Below are positions 10,135 to 20,285 of a stretch of 64,000 nt of DNA, in pieces. Made by a program: the position numbers and the translations under genes. A model generated the notes under the pieces. The model ran no database searches, was not told the DNA's origin, and saw only the letters and a list, made by a program, of their open reading frames with translations. The stretch covers positions 930,001 through 994,000 of the forward strand of contig NOKP01000020.1 in the NCBI GenBank assembly GCA_002682825.1. Reading direction: 5' to 3'. The DNA comes from Neonectria sp. B-13. Lineage: Eukaryota > Ascomycota > Sordariomycetes > Hypocreales > Nectriaceae. The stretch's first letter is position 1; every line of letters starts with the position of its first letter.

Positions 10135-11498
10135 TCAAACAACCTCCTGAGTAGAGTCAACCCCGGCAAAGCCCAGCAGTGCGTTCCACGTGTCGGCAGT
10201 GCTCTGGTCGCGCGTCCCTAGCGCCTCGATCTGTGCCTGGGCATCGTCGCACGCTGCGATGGCCTCCTGGCTTGCCTCGCACACGTTGATGAGCTGATCG
10301 CAGATGCGGTTGGTGATGATGTTGGGGTTGAGCGCCTCCTGCTGGCCCTCAGCTACGAGCGCATCTTGAGGGATGAAGGTAAACTCGTCCGCTGGTCGCC
10401 CGTTGAGTCCGCCCACACGAGCCATGGTAGGTTGACAGATGCCAAAGTCGAGGTCTCCAGTGCCAACAGCGGCATCGTCTCCGGCAGCAGCATCATCGCC
10501 GGCAGCAGCATCGTCTCCAGCGGCGGCATCGTCACCAGCGGCGGCATCGTCGCCCGCAGCTCCATCATCGGCCTGGTTGTCATCTTGGTTGTCATTCTGG
10601 TTGTCGCCACCATTGTCAGCCTCGTTGTCGTCGTCGTTGTTGGCCCCGTCATCTTGGCCATTCCCGTCGGCTAGCGTGCCGTTGCCAGCGTTTCCATTAC
10701 CAGCGTTCGCATTGCCGGCATTTCCACCTGCAGTACTGTTGCTAGGAATGCCGTTGTTGCCTCCTCCACACTTCAAGGGCGGCTGGACGGCATCGTCTCC
10801 TGCAGCAGCATCGTCGCCAGCAGCAGCATCGTCGCCGGCAGCAGCATCATCGCCGGCAGCAGCATCGTCGCCGGCAGCGGCATCATCACCGGCGGCAGCA
10901 CCGTCCTGGCCATCAAGAACCACGTTATCTCCGTTCGCGTCAACAGCCGTAAAGCTGGTAAACCCCTGGGCGATCATCACCTCGGCCTGGGACAGGCCCT
11001 CGGCATCAAACGGAGTCTGGACCGAAGTGGCCGAGTTCGCGTTTTCCGCGTCCGAATCGGTCACCGCCGGGTCGACGAGCGGCACGATGCCGCGGAGCTC
11101 CGCGGTAGCTGGCAGCGTGGCATCTGCACAGACAAATGGAACGTCCACGGCGAATGGGTTGAAGTTGGTCTCGGCGGAGACAAGCCCGATGGCTGCGTCG
11201 ATGACCTGCTGGTCGGTTCCGAGCTCCGTGATAATTTGATCAGCGATGGTAAGCTATGAATTTGTTAGTCAAGCACTTTGAGTCATTAGAGCTTTGGTTC
11301 TCTTACTTTATCGCAAGGACTAGCAGCAGCCAACAGGGATCCCGGGATACTTCCAGCAATAGTGGCAGCAACTCCAGGGTCGCCAAAGCCAGCATCGCCG
11401 AGGGCAGCTACAGCAGCGACGGGCGTCTGCTCCTGACCGAAACGAGCTTCGGCATAAGCCAGGAGGGCGAGAATGGAAAAAATCTTGGATGCAGACAT
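10135..11498 (-). CDS. Secreted protein with GDDAAA hexapeptide repeats
   Basis: Two exons, 11498-11307 and 11253-10135, give 436 residues; the 53-nt intron has donor GTAAGA and acceptor ATAG and is phase 0 (SPCDK/LTIADQ). Residues 1-19 are a signal peptide (MSASKIFSILALLAYAEARF). A folded N-terminal part (about 20-170, with Cys in SPCDK and FVCAD) is followed by six exact AAAGDD units, an Asn/Gly/Asp-rich linker (NDDDNEADNGGDNQ), a second block with four more units, and a C-terminal folded part with four cysteines (GICQPT, NRICDQLINVC, AACDD). I do not know its function; a cell-wall or extracellular matrix role is inferred. The acidic repeats could bind calcium. The repeats are near-identical at DNA level, so copy number may vary between strains. 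Confidence 0.82.
10481..10558. repeat. Coding tandem repeat, GDDAAA block 2
   Basis: An 18-bp coding unit (gcatcgtctccggcagca and close variants) is repeated in tandem inside the secreted-protein gene. Differences between copies are mostly synonymous (cagcagcatc versus cggcggcatc), so the array is both a DNA minisatellite and a protein repeat. Confidence 0.75.
10794..10900. repeat. Coding tandem repeat, GDDAAA block 1
   Basis: Six 18-bp units encode AAAGDD on the minus strand, nearly identical to the block about 250 bp away. The intervening segment is a different low-complexity sequence rich in Asn, Asp and Gly codons. Confidence 0.78.
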
Positions 11499-12863
11499 GA
11501 TGATTGTTGTTTGTTTAGAGATGGTTGTTGGTAAGAGTTGAAAATAGAAGAGAGAGACGAATGATTAAAGCTACCGGCTAGCGGTGTGTAAATGATAATG
11601 ATCTCGAAGGAACGGTTGAAACGAATGCGTTCACAGAACTGCAAAAAGAAGAAGGGAAGGTAAGAGTGGAAGGGACGAGCTGAGAAGAGGCTTGAATTGG
11701 TGACTGAGATGTGAGCTTATCGAGACCAGACGAACCATCTTATATAAGGTTGAGTTGACGGGATGATCATAGCGGCCATCAAGGAGATACAACACGGGGA
11801 GAGCCTGCAAGCCTCGGATCCCTCAGCGCTAACCAAACAGGCTCAGCTTTTTCTTGGTAACTCCCCAGCATCCGAAGACGAAACTAGGCGCTTTACCTTG
11901 TCGATCTGTTTGTTGCAACTCCGTGCCACTGACAGCTCCGCGGCGCTTTCCGACGTGTCTCGAAACCTAGCAGACTGTCGAGTGCTTGCAACAAGACAAA
12001 ATTCCATCAATAGCATCACTCAAGTCTCTCCAGAACTTGAAACCCCGTCATCGCTTCTACCTTCGCTTCTCTCGGCCTTGGCGTCGGGGTAGTGCAGAGT
12101 CTCGGAAGCGTAGATCCCGACTCCTGTGTATCAACGTTCAAAACCACCCATTACCACGGCCAGCTGGACGCATTGGGCTTCAAAGTTCCCAAAATGGCTC
12201 AGGTGATATAATGAATCCGCTGCGGTGCATTCTGGGTTGGTTGATTTCTAGTCAATATTTTATGCCGAAATCGGTGTTCGGCGGCAGTGGTGTCTGTCGA
12301 AGCTGAAAATCGACCATGAGCATGGCCGAATGAGAAATAAAATTAGCAGGTGCAGACAGACAGCCACCATATTTTCCGGTTTTCCTATTACTCGGATCGA
12401 TCTGGGCCGGCAATAGTAGCTTCCGAGCGGCTGGATCTTGGTTGAGGCTCGCTTAGAAAAGTCGCGGCTCCGATCAAACAGGGGGTTGTAGTGTTCGAGA
12501 CACTTTCAAAACCCAGTCAGTTTTGTCCAACCACCCCGGCGCATACCCCAAAAAGGCAACCAGAAGACTGAATACCCGTTTGGCGGGTATGAGTTCTTCG
12601 CCAAGAATAAGCATGATTTTGGCGAATCGTCCGTGGTTGCGGAGATCAATTGCCCAGTTTGTCTGGTTGTGCCACCTTCGATGCATTGCTCTTAGACGTT
12701 GTGCCAAGCAGCCATTCAGAATTTAGTGGATGATCCAGGTCCAGAAATGGCTGATGAAACTAGGCCGAGTGTAGAAGTGCCATTGCTGGGTTGTTTTCCG
12801 CAAACAAGTCACATCGTTCTTCGACTAGTGACTTTGAAAGCCAGGCATCTTCATAGCTCTCCA
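11499..12863. other. Intergenic
   Basis: The first 260 bp are the promoter side of the secreted repeat gene, with a TATA-like tatataagg at 11741-11749. A 109-codon ATG ORF lies at 11763-12092 (+), and a gene-like open stretch without ATG lies at 12474-12707 (-); neither has a recognisable domain. A small hairpin (GCCGAA/TTCGGC) is at 12264-12282. No RNA gene seen. Confidence 0.4.
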
Positions 12864-13544
12864 TCAAGGAGGCCCTCGAACCTTCTCTTCAGGCCATATC
12901 ATGAGGTCATCCACGTTCCAAGGGCTAACCGCTGTTGAAGATACCTCCGTGCCGGACTGACCCGAGCCACCAACGGAGTCGTCCCAGATAGAGAAGTCGA
13001 ATCCGGAATCGATATCGAGACTCTCTAGCCAGCTCTCCTGAACATCAAACGCCTGGCCTCCAGCGCTTTGTCTCGTGCGTTCTTCTCGCAGGTAGTCCGT
13101 AGGCGTCATGCCGACACACTTCTTAAACACCCGGTGAAAGTGCCATTTCGACAACCCTGTCTGCCTCGCCATTTGGCCCAAGCTCAAGCTTGCCTCCCCA
13201 TCGTCCCCAGATTTGAGAGCTCGCTCAGAAACAAAGCCACGGATCTTCTGCACAGCCCGCTCCTCAGGCATGAAGCCAGCCAGCTCGGGCTTGCAGCGCT
13301 TACACGCGCGAAAGCCAGACTGCTGCGCGTCCCGGCCACTCGAGTAAAAAGAAACGTTCGCACGGCGAGCGAGACGGGCTTTGCAGATAGGTCGACAGAA
13401 GATCTTGGTTGTCTTTACGGCGTAAACAAAGAAGCCGTCGGCATTGGCGTTGCGAGAGGAGACGGCTTGCCAGCGAGATTCATCGTCTTCGAAGAGGGAG
13501 ATGAACGGAAGTGGTGACTCGAGGCTAAGAGAATGTGCATCCAT
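12864..13544 (-). CDS. Ada-type methylphosphotriester-DNA methyltransferase/AraC regulator
   Basis: 226 residues if started at MDAHSLS; an in-frame ATG at 13661 would add 39 residues of poor quality. Residues about 20-92 match the N-terminal zinc domain of bacterial Ada: GFFVYAVKTTKIFCRPIC, NVSFYSSGRDA, GFRACKRCKPE, with the four cysteines at 50, 54, 81 and 84. In E. coli Ada the first of these accepts a methyl group from methylphosphotriesters and switches the protein to an activator. Residues about 96-160 form an AraC-type helix-turn-helix (LSLGQMARQTGLSKWHFHRVFKKCVGMTPTDYL, given here only as landmarks). The C-terminal O6-methylguanine transferase domain of full Ada is absent; instead there is an acidic tail (SIWDDSVGG, WNVDDLMIWPEE). 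Likely an alkylation-damage sensor; bacterial ancestry is inferred. Confidence 0.88.
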   Translation of the reverse strand: MDAHSLSLESPLPFISLFEDDESRWQAVSSRNANADGFFVYAVKTTKIFCRPICKARLARRANVSFYSSGRDAQQSGFRACKRCKPELAGFMPEERAVQKIRGFVSERALKSGDDGEASLSLGQMARQTGLSKWHFHRVFKKCVGMTPTDYLREERTRQSAGGQAFDVQESWLESLDIDSGFDFSIWDDSVGGSGQSGTEVSSTAVSPWNVDDLMIWPEEKVRGPP

Positions 13545-14222
13545 TTTCTGTGATTTTCCTATTGATTCAATAGGTTTCAGTGTTTGCAACCTAATGGTTG
13601 ATGGAGGAAACCTAAGCTGCTGAGGTTGGAGGACAGCGATGATGGATAATGGCACATGCATGTCTATAAGTGGGGCGTTGCTATCAATGTGACCAATCAG
13701 TCAATGCAGACAACCACCTCGATCGCAACACACATCGTGACGTTGTCTAAAGTTGGAGACACCGTAGGAAAACTACGCCGGATTAATCAAATAGCTTGAC
13801 TGTTTGTTTTAATATTGTTTTTCAGTAGGTCAGAATTTTGGATATCTTCAGCTTTGCTAGGTTAGAACACAACCAAGACCATGTAACTAGTTGATCTAAG
13901 AGGCTCTCGGTGCATCACATTCAGGATTATGCTCAATATCCAGCACCCAGCAAATACCAAACCAGCCCTTCATAGCTGCCGTCTCCGATAAAGGGTAACA
14001 CCAGGAATTCACTCCAGTGCCTCAGCTCCCTCCAGTACTTGCATTGCCAGACTCTAACTACTTCATCCCCCAAAGCCATGCCTTTACCCTAGACCTTCCC
14101 CAGGTTTCCCAATTTCAGAGTCTTGTTCATTGCGTTCCTCTCGGTGTAAATCCAGCACATATTTCCCCATCCAGATATTTGTCCTGTTTAACCCATTTGG
14201 GTTTAATCCTTCCCAACATGGT
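13545..14222. other. Intergenic
   Basis: Upstream of the Ada-like gene and downstream of the hydrolase gene, both on the minus strand. Composition is mixed, with an AT-rich stretch around 13790-13860. No supported ORF, repeat or RNA gene. Confidence 0.4.
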
Positions 14223-16891
14223 TCACTGTAACGGAGACTTCTTGTCTGTAGGTGGGATTGGCCTGAACTGTGAAGGCATCTGGTTGGCCGAAACTCTCGG
14301 TGCTGGAGATGGACTTGAAGGTGTCATGGTGTGCACAGCATGAAAACCATTCTCTTGAAGATAGCCAGCACTCGTCGGTAGATGAGCCGAAGGGATGAGA
14401 GGGGAGTTTCTGGGCCCATGAACCACCTGTTGATCGACCGGCGTTGAAACACGAGCCAACCGAGGGTCTATGAGTGGGGTGCTCATCCGCGGCTGCCCTA
14501 GGGTGTCGAATTGCTGCCGCAATGTTTTGGATGTTGGGTCTGAAGAGACCTTCATTTGTGGCGAAGGATCGTTCGCCAGTGCCCTGATAGATTCATCAGA
14601 AAAGGTTATGTGTCTGAACACTGGGTACAGGGTCCTGGCACGTTCGCTCTCTGCCACAGGTATCATAGCTGGAGCACTGGAGTGCTCGATAGGAGTTGTA
14701 CCACCCGAAATGTGGGTTTGAATTGCAGTCTCTTGGGGAGTTGAAGGCGTTGTAGTGGCAGCCCGCACGAGTGGGCCGCGGCAAGGGCTCGACTGGTCGG
14801 CTCCGGTGATTGCCTCGAGTTGCTGTCTGAGCTGGGACGGTCCACTAGAATGGGAGATTGGGGGAAGACTGATGTCGTTCACGAGCTGAGGGCTTATTAC
14901 ACCTGGCGGTTTCCTCTGCAAGTTCTGATAGGCAAGTATATGCTGCTGCGGAGTGAGCTGAGGAATGGGGAACGGCTTTGAAGGAGAGCTCATCGGCATC
15001 AAAGGGGCTTCAATGCCCTGACCCAAACATCGTCTTTTCTGATCGTGCGTCTTGGGCGAATTTGGATAAAGGCTTTGTTCATCAGGTGTCTTAGAGGCCG
15101 TGGAAGACGGTGCAGCTGGTCTTTTGCGGCTGGCTTCAGTCGTATTGATAGGGCCAGCAAACGTGCCCATCTGGGCTTTGACCAGGGTTTTATGGTCACT
15201 GATGGGATGAGGGCGCGATGCCACCTCGTAGCTCCTAACGGAGGCTGTTGGAGGATGCCCCTGAAAAGATCGTTCACTTGCTTTCCCATTGCTGCCTTGT
15301 CTGCTCTCCGTCTCAATTCCCTTCTCAGAAGCACGCATATTCTGGAATTTTGTTGGAGTGATTGGTCCCGCCGGCCCGGCGTCATAAGTCTCTGGGGTGA
15401 CCTTTGCATGGATCCATGCCTCAATCATACCGGCGATTTCGTCGCTATTCATCTCCAGGAACATTAGATGTCCATTTCCCATAATCTGATAATCCTCCAA
15501 TCTCAGCCAGTCAACGGCAACACCGGCCTGCTTCATGTAGGTGACCGTAGCCCAATCGAAGACTGTGTGTGGACTGGCATGCGCAGTAACGAGGGCATGG
15601 GGCACTTTTTTGAGGTGGATGAGTTGACGGACTTGGCCGAATTGCCCTCCAGATACAGGTTTGCCGTCGGCCCCAACTTCGACAATATCTGTCTCCGGTC
15701 TTCGTTGCATGAAGCACGCGCCGAGGCGGTCAGGACGCAGGCTTCGGTCGATATCCAAGAGGTCCTTCGCGGGTGGGTCGATTCCCTCATGGGGGTGGGC
15801 AGGAGGGTCATAAGTCAAAGGAATGTCAGTCAGCCCGTAGGGGCGAGCGCTTTCGTCTCTTTCAACGAACTGGCTGTAGACTCGAGGCTTGTTGTTTTTG
15901 GGCAGGGCCGTTCCAAAAGGAGGACCTGCTGGCTCGACGGCCACCACTCCAGCAACATAGTCGGGTGCCACATCGGTTGCAAGCCAGGTCATATTTCCCC
16001 CGGAACCTTCCCCGATCAAGATTGACTTTCCGATCTTGTGAAGCAGAGCTTGAAGGGCATTCTGGCCCAGCGATTGACGCTCCACTTTGTTGAGGTGCAG
16101 TGTGACGAGCGACGCGCAGTAGTTGGTGAAGATGGGATCGCCTCGTTGTCCAGTCTATAGAATATTAGACTCCAGCTATGACAATTTAGAGAGAGTTTGA
16201 GACTTACACCCGGCCACTGGTTGTGCATAGCGGCTCTTGGATGCTTGAGGGGGACTAGGGGCTGGCCGTGAGCTGGCTCTCTTCCCGCTGCCGTAAGTTC
16301 CCTCTCGATGAAAGCCGCAGTTAGCGAATGAGATTTGCGGCCGAGTTCTCTGTGGACGAAGTGTGCGCCAGTCAGAAAGTTCGATCTTCCACATGGAGGC
16401 AGATCCACAACGTAGACTTGAAAGCCTCGTCGGATGAAGTAGGACGCCCAGCCTGGGTTTCCATCTGGCTTGGCCATCTAGACCTGGGAGAATGTTAGCA
16501 GAGGAGAGAGGAGATGGACAGAAGGGAATCAACGAGCCTGGCCAGTATGAAAGTCTCCGTGGATCAAAACGATGGGATATGGGTGTAATTTCTCGATCGG
16601 GTCCAGGCGCTCAACGTACATCTGGCCGACGATGTTGGTTGCGTTGGCAAGAGTCGATCCCATGCGCCAGTCAGCATTGACGAAGAACGTCGTGCGAATG
16701 CAAGGAGCCTCTTCGAAAGAGCCTAGCCCAGAAGAGTCCCCATCTTCGTCGCATTCAGTCGTGTTGTCGCTCCCCGTTCCGTAGGGCAACGCGTCAGACG
16801 AGGCCGGATGGCCGAACGCGGAAGCGGATGGCGCTGGCGAGGGCCTAGGATCGTCGACATTCATAGCTTCCGTCTTGTGTTGTTGATTCAT
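14223..16891 (-). CDS. Alpha/beta hydrolase with long disordered C-terminal extension
   Basis: Three exons, 16891-16538, 16477-16208 and 16154-14223, give 851 residues. The core (about 70-450) has an oxyanion HGDFHTGQ motif, the nucleophile elbow GEGSGG with Ser259, and a candidate catalytic His437 in MGNGHLMFLEMN, as in fungal secretory or intracellular alpha/beta hydrolases. Beyond about residue 450 the protein is Ser/Pro-rich and predicted disordered. The second intron (16155-16207) is canonical. The first is not: only a GC donor (CAG|GCTCGT) with the TAG acceptor at 16478 keeps the frame, while the nearer CAG acceptor at 16484 would put TAG in frame. So the gene is either rescued by an unusual intron or is a recent pseudogene. 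The substrate is unknown. The start at 16891 is the first in-frame ATG; 16864 is an alternative. Confidence 0.72.
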
Positions 16892-17851
16892 TACAATATG
16901 GTAACGATGAAATTGGTTCTTTGATAGAATATCAGGGAAGGGGCGTGACACGTCGATTGTTGACACCCGAAGTCGGTCGGTGCCGAACAGTACCTGGGTA
17001 GGTATTCGAAACCCCAGACTAGACTGAACGCGCAGCAAGATAAGTACGGGTATCCAGAGTGTGGTTTGAGACTCTTGTAAGGTTCAGAGAATGCGTGGGA
17101 AATGAGAGGTGAAGTGTCAGAGAAGAGAGGAGGGGAATAAAGTAAGAAAGAAGAAACGCGGTACGAACACTCCCGGATTAGGCAGACGAAAAGAGTGTTT
17201 GGGTGTTCTTAAACACGGAATAACTTAAGCCAAGTTAGGAAGAAGGCATATCGTGTAAAATCGAAAAGGATGACGCGTTTGACGCACGTAGGCGGCGCAT
17301 AGTGGTTGTAGGTAGAGTAACGGAGTTGTTTGCGAGGATGAAAGAATTAGTTAGGAGAGGCAACACAATAAACATTGCGGGACCGGGGGGGGGGCTTATT
17401 CATAGGGTTGAATCAAGGCTACCAATGCTACACCTGTAACAGGTGCGAGCCAGCTGTCAACGAGCGCCTCAGGGGAGAAGCGTCTCCCTGGACAACGACG
17501 ATGTCGGTGGATTGTTTACTGGGTATCGAATTTCTCTAGCTCTTTGAATAAGCGCATTGACACAGGCTTGTGCTCAACAATAGGCCACTTGGGTTTGTAG
17601 GTACTACTGAGATCTAAGAAGGACTGGACCACAAGCGCTGGAGGGGACTGGGTAGCAACTATCACAAGAGATGAGAACCATTGCTCAAGCTGATATTTTA
17701 AAGGCCAAGTTGCATTTAGCTTACGTAGATAGTCAAGATCTCTAGGAATAGCGACACCCAAATAAAACTTCCGAGCCACGCGGGATGTCCAAACAGCCGG
17801 TGTCGCCCCATTTGCCTCTGAGGTAGATACTCTTCACAGTTTCAACATCTT
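16892..17851. other. Intergenic with an ATG-less open stretch
   Basis: Upstream of the hydrolase gene. It contains a run of ten G at 17385-17394 and a coding-like open frame at 17516-17827 (-) described separately. Otherwise purine-rich (about 17080-17170) without recognisable signals. Confidence 0.4.
17516..17827 (-). pseudogene. ATG-less coding-like frame, possible 3' exon or gene relic
   Basis: An open frame of about 100 codons runs on the minus strand from an acceptor-like CTCAG near 17827 to a stop at 17516, with no ATG until near its end. The peptide (EANGATPAVWTSRV, RKFYLGVAIPRDLDYLRKL, FKELEKFDTQ) has balanced composition. It lies 24 bp after the stop of the 363-residue orphan on the same strand. 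It could be a further exon of that gene through an unannotated intron (a phase-1 GTGATG donor near 17917 would fit), or a relic. I do not recognise any domain. Confidence 0.3.
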
Positions 17852-18943
17852 CTAATTCTTCTCTGGACGATAGATAACCGTCCACGGTCTCGTCTCGATC
17901 CAAGTCCGTTTACACTGGTCATCACCCATCACGGACGCCACCATCGGACCAAACACAACCCAGTTAATCGCATCCAGCGACCTATCTTGGTGCGTAGCCC
18001 CCTGGAGGTCCACCACCTGCATTCCATCCTTCCAGGGACACGACGGGCCTTGGTTCACGAGTTTCCCTCTCATGTTGTAAGGCACGGTGAAACTCCAGTA
18101 GATGTTTCTGTGCTTGAGAAGCGCTTCCCCGAGCCTCTTCGCCCGCACGACAATGTCGAAGAGCATAGACTTAAGCTCTGCCTCATCGATTTCTTGGCTT
18201 ACAAAAGGCCGAACTATCGCTTGGATGTACCCGAAGGCTTGGTGGACGACAAGGTAGGCGATGTAAAGGTCTTGAATGCGCTCCCTTTGGAGAATGACAA
18301 GGTCATGAATGAGTTTCCATATACACATCGTCAGGTGCCACCGGAGGGGCTTGTTGACCGTCTCGTTCTCCGGCACTACTATATCTGCCTCAATCAAGGT
18401 GTAGAACCAATGCAGGCCATTTGGCGAGTCATCCCAGTTGGATAGTCGTGGGGGGATGTTGTCCACGAAGGCGTTGCTGAAGCAAACTCCGCGAATGCGC
18501 TGCTTAATGTCTTCATACAACTTGACATGTTCAGACTCTGACTCAGTCCAACAAACACTCAAAATGCTGTGATTATTTTGAGTTTCCTTACGGGACTCAA
18601 CGGTCTTTTGGTCGCGATCTATCGGGCGGGTGACGTCCGACTGGCACGTCTCGCCGCCGGGCATGTTTGGTCTGCTGGGTTCGGGTCGTTGCAGCGCAGC
18701 AACCTCATTTAAAAGTTCTCTTCGTAGCATGTCTCGATGGACATTAAAAACAACGCCGTTACTTCGATCTTGCGCATCTAATTTGTCCATTTCTTGGGCC
18801 GCTAACTTGATCTGCCATGTTCTTAGGACAGTAGCTTCAAAGTTGAGGCCAGGTAGTGGTATTCTCGGTGCAAAGTGGGACTCATTGTGTGGTTGGGTGT
18901 CTGAGTTGTTGAAGGTGGAGGAAGCGTGGGAGTTGTTCGACAT
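17852..18943 (-). CDS. Orphan hypothetical protein, 363 aa
   Basis: A single open frame from the ATG at 18943 (MSNNSHASSTFNNSD). No signal peptide or membrane span is obvious. The first 120 residues are polar. The rest is rich in amphipathic helices with many Trp residues (NGLHWFYTLIEADIVVPE, WHLTMCIWKLIHDLVILQRE, LYIAYLVVHQAFGYIQAIV). I do not recognise the family. The gene-like composition and length favour a real, probably lineage-restricted protein. Its C-terminus may continue through a splice into the open frame at 17516-17827. It stands alone, with 454 bp separating it from the TRAX gene. Confidence 0.6.
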   Translation of the reverse strand: MSNNSHASSTFNNSDTQPHNESHFAPRIPLPGLNFEATVLRTWQIKLAAQEMDKLDAQDRSNGVVFNVHRDMLRRELLNEVAALQRPEPSRPNMPGGETCQSDVTRPIDRDQKTVESRKETQNNHSILSVCWTESESEHVKLYEDIKQRIRGVCFSNAFVDNIPPRLSNWDDSPNGLHWFYTLIEADIVVPENETVNKPLRWHLTMCIWKLIHDLVILQRERIQDLYIAYLVVHQAFGYIQAIVRPFVSQEIDEAELKSMLFDIVVRAKRLGEALLKHRNIYWSFTVPYNMRGKLVNQGPSCPWKDGMQVVDLQGATHQDRSLDAINWVVFGPMVASVMGDDQCKRTWIETRPWTVIYRPEKN

Positions 18944-19397
18944 GGTCAACTAAGTGATGCTGTGTAGTAGTGTTTTATCTTGGTCCAATCGAGTTGTGTT
19001 TTGGTGAACAGATATACAAGAGGTGGGAAAGCTGAACATGTTGGTATTTATATGATATAATAGGTGAATGAATGCAGCTTTGCACGGGACTTCATTGTTA
19101 CGGCGAACATAGTTCTCGTGCACTTGGGAGCCCATGTTGAACTGTTTGGGCGAACACTTGCCTGTCTATGGCAGACATGGTTTTGAACAGAGACCCTGTC
19201 ATCTGCCTTCGGAACTAAACACCATGCTTACAGAAAAAAGGGCGAGTAGCAACAGCACTCCGACCCTCAGAAGCCCAACATGGAGCCGTACATACCAATT
19301 CGGCGAACAGCTTTCCGATCCGTGGCCAGACCAAAATGCTACAGGCCATCCAACATTCACAGCCTATTTTCCAGGCAGTAACATCCGTTCCAGACAT
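18944..19397. other. Intergenic
   Basis: Upstream of the orphan gene and downstream of TRAX, both on the minus strand. The TATA-like tttatatgatataatagg at 19047-19064 could serve the orphan. No other feature seen. Confidence 0.4.
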
Positions 19398-20285
19398 TCA
19401 AACTGGCGACACAGGCTCAGGAGCGTCGTCTCTCATGTCGGGCACCCACCCTTTAGGTCGTTCACTGCCCCTCACCACAAGTCCGTACCCCAGCTTCTCA
19501 ACCTTCTTGACGCTCTGTCGCCCGGCGCTCATCTTGCCGCGGAAGTCCTTGGTCGGCACCGCGGGCAGCATCTCGAACGCGCACCCTAGCTCCTGGATGT
19601 CGCCCAGGATGTTGCGGCCCTCGCGGCCCGCCAGTTCGCCCGTCTGCGCCGTCGTCACCGTGGCGAAGCGCATCAGCTCGCCGAACAGGTCGAACACGCC
19701 GTACATGTAGTCGTGCGGCGTCAGGACGATGTCCGCAGGCATGGCCGCCTGCGACTCCTCGAACGTGATGAGCGTCTGGTGGCGCAGGTAGTGCGCAAAG
19801 GACAGCGCCTCGATGAATTCCTCCAGGCAGCGCAGGGGCGAGGTGTAGCGGTAGCGGTTAATGGACTGTAGGTCTAGGGCGATACCGTTAAGAAGCTTGG
19901 AGATCTCCTCCAGGCGGGTGTCGATGTCCTGCTGTATGTGAGGAGGGGCATCTTTGTTTAATTGTTTAACCCTATCATGTGGTGAGTGAGTAAGCCAGCT
20001 TGAATACACGATGCTTCTTGAGAGTAGGCCTACCTCTGCAATGAGAAGATACTGCGAAAAAGTCAGTCAAAATCATATTCAGAGCACATTTTAAACGCAC
20101 ATCTTCTTGCTCTGTGCCGTAACATCACGCGACGCCTTGATAATCCTCTCGCGCCGATCATGATGCTCATCCAGCTCGTTGCGGAACCCTTCGAACATGT
20201 CATGGAACCGGCCCGGGGGCCCAGTCGGCTGCCGAGCCTTGGTCCTGGCATTGCCGTCACGGTCTCTCTTAACGCCGCTGGCCAT
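19398..20285 (-). CDS. Translin-associated factor X (TRAX) homolog
   Basis: Three exons, 20285-20101, 20051-20034 and 19971-19398, give 258 residues. TRAX pairs with translin to form the C3PO endoribonuclease, which acts on passenger strands and tRNA fragments. Landmarks include the N-terminal RFHDMFEGFRNELDEHHDR helix, SKKIIFSLQRVKQL (split by a microexon), CLEEFIEALSFAHYL, with the acidic pair used for catalysis in TRAX, LTPHDYMYGVFDLFGELMR, and VEKLGYGLVVRGSERPKG near the C-terminus. DLFGELMR keeps the Asp and Glu typical of the TRAX rather than the translin subunit. The middle exon is only 18 nt. The N-terminus is short and basic (KRDRDGNARTKARQ). Divergent from gpi14 across 486 bp. Confidence 0.9.

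Noticed and set aside
12474..12707. Coding-like minus-strand frame (GEELIPAKRVFSLLVAFLGY)
   Set aside because: No ATG start and no flanking exon found; too short to call a gene or name a relic.
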